Of a stretch of 64,000 nucleotides of DNA, positions 35,459-43,268 are shown piece after piece. The notes below the pieces were generated by a model. It ran no database searches, was not told where the DNA came from, and saw nothing but the letters and a program-made list of their open reading frames with translations. The position numbers and the translations under genes were made by a program. This DNA is from Mesobacillus maritimus. Its GTDB lineage: Bacteria > Bacillota > Bacilli > Bacillales > Cytobacillaceae. Every line of letters starts with the position of its first letter. Positions within the stretch are counted from its first letter, which is position 1. Where the stretch lies: the NCBI RefSeq assembly GCF_023715205.1, contig NZ_JAMBNR010000016.1, positions 1-64,000 of the forward strand. The letters run 5' to 3'.

Positions 35459-35622
35459 ATTGTGATAGTTTCAAGTAAAACGTAAATAATGAAAGGTACT
35501 CCGAATAATAGTATTATCTTAAAAAGCCAATCTGTACCCTTTCCTAGCGCTCCTATCAATAAACTATCCTCTGAATTTAGATCTTCAGTCATCGTTTGAA
35601 CAACTAACTTGAACTTGTCCAT
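35455..35622 (-). CDS. Small membrane protein, 55 aa
   Basis: This minus-strand frame has GGGG about 9 nt before its ATG (at 35622). It encodes a soluble N-terminal part (MDKFKLVVQTMTEDLNSEDS) followed by one membrane helix at about 33-50 (IILLFGVPFIIYVLL). Its stop overlaps the yodN stop by a few bases, tail to tail. The orientation, the gap-filling fit and the membrane helix argue for a real gene. I do not recognise the family. Confidence 0.6.
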   Translation of the reverse strand: MDKFKLVVQTMTEDLNSEDSLLIGALGKGTDWLFKIILLFGVPFIIYVLLETITI

Positions 35623-35779
35623 CTCAACACCCCTATATTATTTGATGATAAATTCTATGCTTGTCCAGACTGGAATAGACATAATAAAAGGATTTTTATC
35701 TTTTTAAAATGCTTACAACGTTAGTAGGAATGAATTGATAAAAGCCCTCATACATTCAGTACAAAGGGGGGCGATTCTA

Positions 35780-35953
35780 GTGAAGGAAATTGAAGTTTTT
35801 ATTGATACGGAAGAAATTGCGGAATTTTTCTTTCATGAGTTAGTTAAAAGGGGATACGTTCCCAACGAAGGAGAATTAGAGGAAATTGCCGATATTACCT
35901 TCGAGTACTTACTAGATAAGTGCATTATTGATGAAGAAGTTGAAAATGATTAA
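35780..35953 (+). CDS. yozD: YozD-like small protein
   Basis: This 57-aa acidic protein begins MKEIEVFIDTEEIAEFF and contains ELVKRGYVPNEGELEEIADI, which matches my memory of YozD-family proteins; its position after yodN agrees with B. subtilis. Function is unknown. The start is GTG 35780, 8 nt after AAGGGGGG; an upstream frame start at 35735 has no ribosome binding site. Confidence 0.78.
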   Translation: MKEIEVFIDTEEIAEFFFHELVKRGYVPNEGELEEIADITFEYLLDKCIIDEEVEND

Positions 35954-35954
35954 A

Positions 35955-35985
35955 GAAGCGGGCCTGTAGGGTCCGCTTTTTCTTC
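35955..35985 (+). terminator. Terminator of yozD
   Basis: AAGCGG(G)CC...GG(G)TCCGCTT is followed by TTTCTTC immediately after the stop codon. Confidence 0.8.
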
Positions 35986-36132
35986 TATATAATTTGGCCA
36001 GTTGTATGCTTGAGTTTTATCGAAATTTTCAAGTGTATTTAAAGTCTGTTTACGCAAAAATCTCAAGGCCATGTCTTTATTTAAACAAATTTATAGAAAA
36101 ATGGAACTTTGATCAGTCAAAATCGTAAATAG

Positions 36133-36304
36133 ATTATTGGTGCTTTTTTAGTAGCTATGTGTATTCCCTATATTGTGATGGATGATAAGGAAGGAAAAAA
36201 GAATACAACAACTACTCTTTTCTGAAGGTAAAAAGAAAGAAGAACTCGAAACTTATATATAGGAAGTGAGTTGTTTGAAATCATCTTCAAACTTTGAAAA
36301 ATAA
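36133..36304 (+). pseudogene. Possible decayed small gene
   Basis: In the 470-bp gap before spo0M, the frame IIGAFLVAMCIPYIVMDDKE runs into a stop. A shifted frame continues SEGKKKEELETYI, a second stop, then EVSCLKSSSNFEK. It resembles a membrane-anchored small protein broken by a frameshift and stop. No start or ribosome binding site survives. The remainder of 35986-36455 shows nothing else that I can identify. Confidence 0.25.
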
Positions 36305-36455
36305 GAGTAATTAAGAGAAAAAAGTTGGGAAGAAATATTTACCTTCTCGTTGTTGTTACAAGGTTGTTGGAAAAGAAGTCAAGGTTAAATAACTGGATGT
36401 AGATTCGAAGTATATTTATAAAAGTAAATAGGGAAAGTAAGGGGGAGTATACATT

Positions 36456-37226
36456 ATGTCATTGTTTAATAAAGCACTTGCGAGTATTGGAATTGGATCA
36501 GCTAAGGTTGATACAAAACTTGAAAACGCTACTGTAGCGGTGGGTGAAGAACTTAGAGGGGTTGTAAATATTCAAGGGGGAAATACGGAACAAAAAATCG
36601 ATGAAATCTTTTTAAGTTTGCATACGACCTACTTGAAAGAAGTGAACGATCGTAAACAAAATATTCCAGTCGTGATTGACCGTTTTCGAATAACGGAGTC
36701 ATTTACAATTGGTCAAGGAGAAACGAAAAAAATTCCATTCTCGTTCATTTTGCCATTAGATGTTCCGATTTCCATTGGTAGAACGAAGGTTTGGGTTACT
36801 ACCTCATTAGATATTAAAAATGCTGTTGATCCAAAAGATAAAGATTATTTAAAAATCATCCCAAATCGGATGATTGGGGAAGTACTAAATGTAATTGAAA
36901 ATCTAGGATTTAGACTTCGAGAAGCTGATTGCGAACAGGCATCATATCGGTTACGAAAGCGTATGCCTTTCATACAAGAATTTGAATATGTCCCGGTCAA
37001 TGGTCCATTTCGTGGGCGATTAGATGAATTGGAGCTCGTGTTTTTTCAAGTTTCCCAGGATACTTTAGAAATTTTTATGCAAGTCGATCGTAAGGCTAGA
37101 GGTCTTGGTGGTTTTTTGGCAGAGGCCTTGGAAAGAGATGAGAGTAATCTCCGTTTAATTGTAACCGAAAATGACCTTCCGATTTTAACACAAAAACTAC
37201 ATTCTACAATTGAACGTTATAGTTAA
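36456..37226 (+). CDS. spo0M: Sporulation-control protein Spo0M
   Basis: This 256-aa cytosolic protein has an arrestin-like N-terminal fold typical of Spo0M: the start MSLFNKALASIGIGSAKVDT, GEELRGVVNIQGGNTEQKID and PFSFILPLDVPIS. The C-terminus (EYVPVNGPFRGRLDELELVF, RGLGGFLAEALERDE) also matches. Spo0M affects sporulation initiation and cell division. The ATG is 9 nt after AGGGGGAG. Here it sits between yozD and deoD, a place where B. subtilis has other genes (yodL, yodM by memory), so a local rearrangement is likely. Confidence 0.94.
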   Translation: MSLFNKALASIGIGSAKVDTKLENATVAVGEELRGVVNIQGGNTEQKIDEIFLSLHTTYLKEVNDRKQNIPVVIDRFRITESFTIGQGETKKIPFSFILPLDVPISIGRTKVWVTTSLDIKNAVDPKDKDYLKIIPNRMIGEVLNVIENLGFRLREADCEQASYRLRKRMPFIQEFEYVPVNGPFRGRLDELELVFFQVSQDTLEIFMQVDRKARGLGGFLAEALERDESNLRLIVTENDLPILTQKLHSTIERYS

Positions 37227-37233
37227 TGGACAG

Positions 37234-37267
37234 AAAACGATGAAGTTTAAATACTTCATCGTTTTTT
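37234..37267. terminator. Bidirectional terminator after spo0M
   Basis: AAAACGATGAAG-tttaaata-CTTCATCGTTTTTT separates spo0M from the small convergent gene at 37271-37399. Confidence 0.88.
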
Positions 37268-37270
37268 ATG

Positions 37271-37399
37271 CTATCTTTTTCGCTGCTTAGCAGATTCGAT
37301 TTCTTTTGCATGCGCTTCATGTTCTGCAACAATGGCTTCAGGTGGAGTATGATTATTCTTTTTAGGAGAGTTTATTCGATTTCGGTGTTTTTTTCCCAT
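37271..37399 (-). CDS. Small basic protein, 42 aa
   Basis: This minus-strand frame has AAAGGGGG 8 nt before the ATG at 37399. It encodes MGKKHRNRINSPKKNNHTPP and then a helical, charged C-terminus ending AKQRKR. The stop abuts the spo0M terminator. Composition (Lys, Arg, His, Asn) is like the many short hydrophilic Bacillus proteins, some found in spores. I do not recognise the exact family. Confidence 0.65.
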   Translation of the reverse strand: MGKKHRNRINSPKKNNHTPPEAIVAEHEAHAKEIESAKQRKR

Positions 37400-37569
37400 T
37401 ACGAAACCCCCTTTCAACTTTCTCTAAAGTAGGCTACACCCCATCATCGGGCAAGCTATTCCTAGCTTTACCTGCTGCCATTAAAAATACTCGTACCGAG
37501 ATTTCCCAGTGAACACAGAATATGGTATGATTTAGTCGAATCTGCTTAGAAAAGATGGAGGTTTAAATC

Positions 37570-38274
37570 ATGAGTGTACATATTAATGCAAAAGAAAATG
37601 AAATTGCAGAAACGGTCCTACTTCCCGGGGATCCGTTACGTGCCAAATATATTGCTGAAACATTCCTAGAAGATGTCAAGCTATACAATGAAGTTCGTAA
37701 TATGTTTGGTTTTACCGGTACCTACAAAGGAAAGAGAATTTCTGTTCAAGGAACAGGAATGGGTGTTCCGTCAATTTCCATCTACATTAATGAATTAATG
37801 AATAGCTATAATGTGCAAACCTTAGTACGGGTTGGAACATGTGGAGCAATCCAAAAAGACGTAAAGGTTAGAGATGTAATACTTGCAATGAGCGCTTCAA
37901 CTGATTCACAAATGAACCGTTTAACTTTTGGTGGTGTCGATTATGCACCCACAGCTGACTTTGATTTACTTTTAAAAGCATACCAAGCTGGACAAGATAA
38001 AGGGTTAAATCTAAAAGCTGGAAATGTTTTTACAGCTGACCACTTCTATAATGATAATGCGGAATTAGAGAAATGGGCAAAATATAATATTTTAGCTGTC
38101 GAAATGGAAACAGCAGCGCTTTATACATTAGCCGCAAAGCTAGATCGCCGTGCATTGTCAGTCCTAACTGTTAGTGATCACATTTTAACTGGTGAAGAAA
38201 CGACGGCTGAAGAAAGACAAACGACTTTTAACGATATGATTGAAGTGGCCTTGGAAGCAGTAATAAAAGAATAA
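37570..38274 (+). CDS. deoD: Purine-nucleoside phosphorylase
   Basis: This 234-aa enzyme phosphorolyses purine nucleosides to base and ribose-1-phosphate. It is the hexameric DeoD type: [17 protein letters not shown], phosphate-site Arg in [10 protein letters not shown], the FTADHFYN region, [12 protein letters not shown] and [13 protein letters not shown] with catalytic Asp. Length is exact for the family. GGAGG lies about 9 nt before the ATG. In B. subtilis deoD is next to yodJ, as here. Confidence 0.97.
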   Translation: MSVHINAKENEIAETVLLPGDPLRAKYIAETFLEDVKLYNEVRNMFGFTGTYKGKRISVQGTGMGVPSISIYINELMNSYNVQTLVRVGTCGAIQKDVKVRDVILAMSASTDSQMNRLTFGGVDYAPTADFDLLLKAYQAGQDKGLNLKAGNVFTADHFYNDNAELEKWAKYNILAVEMETAALYTLAAKLDRRALSVLTVSDHILTGEETTAEERQTTFNDMIEVALEAVIKE

Positions 38275-38281
38275 ATTTTAG

Positions 38282-38308
38282 CCCTTTCCTTTTGGAAAGG
38301 GTTTTTTT
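38282..38308 (+). terminator. Terminator of deoD
   Basis: CCCTTTCC-tttt-GGAAAGGG is followed by seven T. Confidence 0.93.
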
Positions 38309-38387
38309 GGGTAAGAATGAAGAATATATCTTTTCTTTATGTTAAACTAGTCAGTGTTTTTCAATGAAGTGAATAGGATGATTTATT

Positions 38388-39224
38388 TTGAAAAAGATTT
38401 TTTTAACTTGTATAGTGTTAATGGTAGTTACAGGTTGTACACAAATGGATTTTTTGAAAGACAAGCTATCAATTGTTGAAAATGGTCCATTCCATGAGAA
38501 TGACTCTTCGGTTGAGCTCCCTGAGGGTTCAGGCCTTGGACAAGCATCTGAGGATAATCTTGATGAACTGCATTTAGAAGCTTCGTTCTTTAACGAAACA
38601 ATAACGGTAGACGGGAAAGAAGTAATTCAAAATGCTTCAAATACATTTGTCTTAGTGAATAAATTTATTGGGTTGCCTTCTAATTATTCACCTGATGATT
38701 TGGTTACGCCCGATGTACCGTTTTCTTTTGAAAATAAAAATCTTGAAAAAAGTAAATTGAGATCGGAAGCAGCTGATGCACTTGAAAGAATGTTTGCTGA
38801 GGCAGAGCATAGTGGAATAGATCTATATGCAATTTCCGGTTACCGCTCTTATGAACGTCAAAATCAATTGTACAATGCAGAAATTCAAAAAGTCGGTGAA
38901 GAACAGGCGGCTGAAGTAGTTGCTACACCAGGTAATAGTGAGCACCAAACAGGCTTGGCTATGGATATTTCGAGTTTGAGTGCAGGGTTGAAGTTAAATG
39001 AGGAATTTGGAGAGACCACTGAAGGCAAATGGCTTGTGGAAAATTCTTATAAATATGGGTTTATCCTTAGATACCCAGAGGGGAAAGAACAAATTACAGG
39101 ATATATGTATGAACCGTGGCACTTTAGATATGTAGGGGAAGCAATCGCGACAATTATCTACGAAAGAGATTGGACCTTAGAAGAATATTTTGAAAATGTT
39201 ACAAAAACGAAAGATAGTGTTTAG
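38388..39224 (+). CDS. yodJ: D-alanyl-D-alanine carboxypeptidase lipoprotein (VanY/YodJ)
   Basis: This 278-aa zinc peptidase trims the terminal D-Ala of peptidoglycan stem peptides outside the cell. It is a lipoprotein: MKKIFLTCIVLMVVTGC with lipidated Cys17. The VanY domain (about 130-265) has SGYRSYERQNQLY, zinc-binding GNSEHQTGLAMDIS (His and Asp) and EPWHFRYVG (His). The start is TTG 38388 with AGGATG upstream. Order deoD-yodJ-ctpA supports orthology with B. subtilis YodJ. Confidence 0.93.
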   Translation: MKKIFLTCIVLMVVTGCTQMDFLKDKLSIVENGPFHENDSSVELPEGSGLGQASEDNLDELHLEASFFNETITVDGKEVIQNASNTFVLVNKFIGLPSNYSPDDLVTPDVPFSFENKNLEKSKLRSEAADALERMFAEAEHSGIDLYAISGYRSYERQNQLYNAEIQKVGEEQAAEVVATPGNSEHQTGLAMDISSLSAGLKLNEEFGETTEGKWLVENSYKYGFILRYPEGKEQITGYMYEPWHFRYVGEAIATIIYERDWTLEEYFENVTKTKDSV

Positions 39225-39614
39225 TGTCAATTTTTTAATATTGCGCTGTTCTATATAAAGACATAAGGGGGTTCGGATTTTCCTATACCGAACCCCTTTA
39301 AATTCTGAAGTTTACCTTTCCTTTTATGAGACCTCCTTTAGAAAAGGACATTTAAGACAATTGTACGGCATGCAATTGTTGACTAGGCAGATGGTGCGCA
39401 GATTAGTGCGGTCAGTGGGAAAGATAGAGTATTGGATTACTGCAATCTGGAAATATACTATTTATGCATTTAATTCCTTTTTGTTTTTTAGAATGATTAT
39501 CTTGTTTTCTTTTAATTGATTTAGTAGTATTATTCTGTTTTTTTTTTTACAAAAGTGTTATCCTAAAAAATAGAGCAGCACTATGATAGCTAAGTGATTG
39601 AAAGTGGTGAAAAA
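39225..39614. other. Intergenic region before ctpA
   Basis: A terminator hairpin (GGGTTCGG...CCGAACCC, 39269-39299) ends yodJ. ACAATTG and CAATTGT copies near 39358-39380 form a short inverted repeat. A T-rich tract at 39475-39550 precedes ctpA. No gene is visible. Confidence 0.5.
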
Positions 39615-41120
39615 ATGGACCAAGATAAACCGAATGGTGAGCGTAGAGAGACAGAGGGTCCTTCTGAACAATTGGGAGAGACGGAAGAACCAAAGCAAAA
39701 TGTTATGCAAATAAAAAAGTTTCATTTTGCCATGCTTTTATTTTTTGTTGTGTTTATTACAGCAGGGATTACAACATTTGCTCTCGCATTTGGTGATGAT
39801 GAGACAGCTGTTAAAGTGATACGAGAAAGAGAAGAATTTGCAAAATTATACGAAGCGTATGATACATTAAAGGACAATTATTACACTGATCTTGACCAAG
39901 AAAAACTGATTGATGGTGCGATTAGTGGTATGGTGGACTCATTAGATGACCCTTATTCTGATTACATGAGTTTAGAAGATGCCAAAAGCTTCCATGAAAG
40001 TATCTCATCTTCATTTGAAGGTATTGGTGCTGAAATTCAGCAAAAAGAAGGACATATTGCCATTGTTTCTCCACTAAAGGGATCGCCTGCTGAAAAGGCT
40101 GGGTTACTTCCTGAAGATGTTATTTTATCTGTAGATGGAAAAAGCATTCAAGGCATGAACACAACCGAAGCGGTCGCATTGATTAGAGGAGAAAAAGGAA
40201 CGAAAGTAAAGCTAATGATTCAACGAGGTAATGCTGAACCAACAGAGGTCACGATTACACGTGATACGATTCCAATTGAAACGGTATATGGGGAAATGCT
40301 TGAAGATGGAATAGGAAAGGTACAAATTACCAATTTCTCTGAAAATACTTACAAAGAACTAATAGACGTTTTGAAAGATTTGGAATCTCAAGGTATGAAC
40401 GGGCTTATTTTAGACTTGCGTCAGAATCCTGGTGGTTTACTGGATCAGGCTATAAAAATTACCAGCTTATTTGTTCCAGAAGGTAAGCTGTTATTTAAAG
40501 TTGAAGACCGTGCTGGTAATGTCGAGGAATACGCCTCATCTGGAAATGACCTTGGGAATTTCCCTTTAGTAGTTGTCATTGATAAGGGAAGCGCCAGTGC
40601 ATCTGAAATATTGGCTGGAGCTGTAAGTGAATCGGCTAATGTCCCGCTTGTTGGCCAGACTACATTCGGGAAAGGGACCGTTCAACGTGCTGAGGATTTT
40701 CCTGATGGTTCTAATATTAAATTAACAACGGAAAAATGGTTAACTCCGAAAGGCAATTGGGTTCATCAAAAAGGGATTAAACCAGATTATGAAGTGCCTA
40801 TGCCAGAATACGCTTCTCTCCCGTTTATCGATCCGGAAATGGAATTAAAAATCTCAACAGCTTCTGAGCAGGTGAAATCGGCACAAAAGATGTTAAAAGT
40901 GCTTGGATATGACCCGGGAAGAGAAGATGGGTATTTTGATGATAAAACAAGTGAAGCAGTGAAACAATTCCAAAAAGATAAAGAACTAGAGGAGACAGGT
41001 TCCTTAAAGGAAGAGTCTACTATGGAATTGATGAATGCTGTTCGGGATAAAATGTTGGACGAAGATCCACAAATAGAAAAAGCAGTTGAGGTAATTCAAA
41101 AAGAATTAAGTAAAAAATAA
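39615..41120 (+). CDS. ctpA: Carboxy-terminal processing protease, S41 family
   Basis: This 501-aa membrane-anchored serine protease has an N-terminal hydrophilic tail, one membrane segment at about 35-58, a protease N-cap, a PDZ domain (about 125-205, GIGAEIQQKEGHIAIVSPLK), and the S41 catalytic domain with Ser in KGSASASEILAG and Lys in TFGKGTVQ. A C-terminal peptidoglycan-binding domain (VKSAQKMLKVLGYDPGREDG) follows. It probably processes cell-surface proteins. ATG 39615 is used; a GTG 7 codons earlier lacks a Shine-Dalgarno. Neighbour order matches B. subtilis. Confidence 0.94.
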   Translation: MDQDKPNGERRETEGPSEQLGETEEPKQNVMQIKKFHFAMLLFFVVFITAGITTFALAFGDDETAVKVIREREEFAKLYEAYDTLKDNYYTDLDQEKLIDGAISGMVDSLDDPYSDYMSLEDAKSFHESISSSFEGIGAEIQQKEGHIAIVSPLKGSPAEKAGLLPEDVILSVDGKSIQGMNTTEAVALIRGEKGTKVKLMIQRGNAEPTEVTITRDTIPIETVYGEMLEDGIGKVQITNFSENTYKELIDVLKDLESQGMNGLILDLRQNPGGLLDQAIKITSLFVPEGKLLFKVEDRAGNVEEYASSGNDLGNFPLVVVIDKGSASASEILAGAVSESANVPLVGQTTFGKGTVQRAEDFPDGSNIKLTTEKWLTPKGNWVHQKGIKPDYEVPMPEYASLPFIDPEMELKISTASEQVKSAQKMLKVLGYDPGREDGYFDDKTSEAVKQFQKDKELEETGSLKEESTMELMNAVRDKMLDEDPQIEKAVEVIQKELSKK

Positions 41121-41125
41121 ACAAA

Positions 41126-41162
41126 AGCCAACTCCTATATAAATAGGGGGTTGGTTTTTTTG
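41126..41162 (+). terminator. Terminator of ctpA
   Basis: CCAACTCCTAT-ataa-ATAGGGGGTTGG followed by seven T. Confidence 0.88.
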
Positions 41163-41232
41163 TGGAAAACGAATAACAAAGGGGGATTTAGCAAAAACTT
41201 TCTTCGCAGACCAAAATGGAAGCGGTGAAAAA

Positions 41233-42057
41233 ATGAGTATCTTGCGCTCAACAATCATCATCTCTTTGCTGATTTTCTTCTTTCTTGAACATCAAGCAAA
41301 TGCCCAAAAGGTGGAAGTTGAAATGCTTCCTTGGGAAGAGGTGAATGAAATTCTTCCCAGGTATAGCAAGTTCACTGTCATTGATTTCGAAACAGGGAAA
41401 AAATTTAAAGTTCAACGTCGAGCTGGCAATCGCCACGCAGACGTCCAACCAATTACAGAGGCGGATACCAAGATAATGAAAGAAATTTATAATGGAAAAT
41501 GGAGCTGGAAAAGAAGGGCAATCATCGTTTTAGCGAAAGGAAAAAGAATTGCAGCTTCGATGCATGGAATGCCTCATGGTGCTGGCGCTTTAAAAAATAA
41601 TTTTCCTGGTCATTTTTGTATTCACTTTTATGGAAGCAAAACTCATCGAACAAATTTTATGGATTTGTCGCATAAATTAATGATATTAAAATCAGCTGGG
41701 AGGTTGGACAGATATTTAGCTAATAGTAGTCCGTATGAGGCTACGAATGCATATCTTGCTGGCCTCAAACAACAGGATTGTAGGATTGTTCAATTAACCT
41801 CTATTCAAGCACTTAAATGGGAAAAAGTTTTCCCAAAGATTGAAAATGTCACAGTTAGCCGAATCGAAGTACCCAAAGAAGAACTAGCAGATGAACTAGT
41901 GATCGAAGTGCCTATAAGTTTGGTGTTACAACTTAAGGGGATTGGACCTTTTCGATATGATGGAAATCTTCGCGTCACACGTTTTTCCCCAGCGGAGGCT
42001 TGGAAAGTGGACAGTGTTGAGTTTCTAGATGAAATAGACATTGATTTTGTGAATTAG
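41233..42057 (+). CDS. Secreted conserved protein, 274 aa
   Basis: This protein has a clear signal peptide (hydrophobic 6-18; likely cleavage after QANA at 24). The mature N-terminal domain (about 45-165) carries conserved-looking His and Arg: KFKVQRRAGNRHADVQP, SWKRRAIIVL, SMHGMPHGAG and NFPGHFCIHFYGSKTH. The arrangement of HxxxxH-like and HFCIHF motifs suggests a metal-dependent or L,D-transpeptidase-like cell-wall enzyme, but I cannot name the family. The C-terminus is a separate beta-rich part. AGCGGTG precedes the ATG. The neighbouring yodJ and ctpA also act at the cell envelope. Confidence 0.75.
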   Translation: MSILRSTIIISLLIFFFLEHQANAQKVEVEMLPWEEVNEILPRYSKFTVIDFETGKKFKVQRRAGNRHADVQPITEADTKIMKEIYNGKWSWKRRAIIVLAKGKRIAASMHGMPHGAGALKNNFPGHFCIHFYGSKTHRTNFMDLSHKLMILKSAGRLDRYLANSSPYEATNAYLAGLKQQDCRIVQLTSIQALKWEKVFPKIENVTVSRIEVPKEELADELVIEVPISLVLQLKGIGPFRYDGNLRVTRFSPAEAWKVDSVEFLDEIDIDFVN

Positions 42058-42088
42058 AAAAAAGGCTGAAAATTTTCAGCCTTTTTTC
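42058..42088. terminator. Bidirectional terminator
   Basis: AAAAAAGGCTGAAAATTTTC then AGCCTTTTTT: a perfect palindrome between convergent genes. Confidence 0.92.
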
Positions 42089-42330
42089 TAATTTTGTTCC
42101 CCGAATTTAATAAATCTCTGCTCATCCTCAATTAAACCGCAAACGCCACATTGGACTCGTAACTCTGGTCCCCGATAGGGTGTGTGAAATGGATCAAGCT
42201 GATTATTGGTAAACTCCTCGACAACTTCTCCTGATTGTGGATTTAGCTTGACGGATTGAGGAACTTGTCTAATCAGATTAAATCTACTTTTATTCGTCCG
42301 ACAGTTTGGACAGCGATAAGGAACAGTCAT
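42088..42330 (-). CDS. Small zinc-ribbon protein
   Basis: This 80-aa protein has two Cys pairs, CPNC near the start (8-11) and CGVC (about 62-65), the pattern of a treble-clef or zinc-ribbon fold. Between them lies GEVVEEFTNNQLDPFHTPYR. Function is unknown; similar proteins are annotated loosely in Bacillus. Two ATGs are adjacent; the second (42330) is 6 nt from GGGGGG and is preferred. It shares the terminator with the secreted protein gene. Confidence 0.7.
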   Translation of the reverse strand: MTVPYRCPNCRTNKSRFNLIRQVPQSVKLNPQSGEVVEEFTNNQLDPFHTPYRGPELRVQCGVCGLIEDEQRFIKFGEQN

Positions 42331-42582
42331 CATATTCCCCCCTTTTTTTTATTCCCTATTTTTTACTTTAACAGGAGAATTTATGTAAGAATACAGGCTG
42401 CATAAGGACAAAGCGATTGAAAAAAATTGATAATATTTAAACGTGAAAATGATAACGTTAGAAAAAGCATTTGAGGAACTCTCCTTAGAAGTTTCACAAT
42501 TGGTATGAAACGGTTGCAGTATAATGAATGTGATAAGGTCAAAGACTCAACCAACATGTTTTGTATTAAGGGAGAGAAGTAC

Positions 42583-43268
42583 ATGCACCCGATGAAAGTA
42601 TTAATTGTTGACGATGAACAGGATATGCGAGATTTGGTCCAAATTTATTTGGAGAATTCAGGATATCATTGTTACCAAGCGGATTGTGCAAAACGCGCAC
42701 ATGAAATTTTGGACGTTATCCCATTCCTCTCCCTTGGCCGATAAAAAGATAATCGGGACTTGTGAATACGATCGAATTGTTTCACAGACTTGAAAACCAT
42801 CTTCCTCTGGCATCATTATGTCTAATATCACTAAATCTATTTGTTCAAGTAAAGTAAAGGCTTTACAGTGAGGTGGGGATGATTACATTGTAAAACCCTT
42901 TAGCCCAGGAGAACTCATTGCCCGGATGGGCGCGGTACTACCAAGGAAGACTCCGAATGTTCAAGATGAAAAGATAACAAGGTATGGGAAGATTACTCTG
43001 GATAAAAAAGCTCGCCGAGTTTGTGCAGATGGAAAAATGATTCCTTTAACTTTGAAAGAATATGAATTACTAATTTTTTTTAATTAACCACAGTTCACAA
43101 GCTCTCAGTAGAGAGCAGCTGCTGCAAAATGTATGGGGAATTGCCTATGTTGAGAGTTTACGTACAGTCGATACTCATATAAAGACGCTAAGGATGAAAT
43201 TGGGAATTGGTGATTATATCCAAACCATCTGGGGGGTAGGTTATAAATTTGAGGTGCTAGTAACTTGA
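42583..43268 (+). pseudogene. OmpR-type response regulator, disrupted by internal inversion and frameshifts
   Basis: The gene opens MHPMKVLIVDDEQDMRDLVQ, the start of a receiver domain, with GGGAGAG before the ATG. The frame is lost near 42710. Reading the opposite strand from 42853 to 42711 restores the missing receiver: [20 protein letters not shown] (phospho-acceptor Asp in LDIMMP) on to [17 protein letters not shown]. Downstream the plus strand resumes [19 protein letters not shown], after a frameshift, and the winged-helix output domain (LTLKEYELL, frameshift in a T run near 43080, NVWGIAYVESLRTVDTHIK). So a segment of about 140 bp is inverted in place and at least two frameshifts follow. 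Confidence 0.92.
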
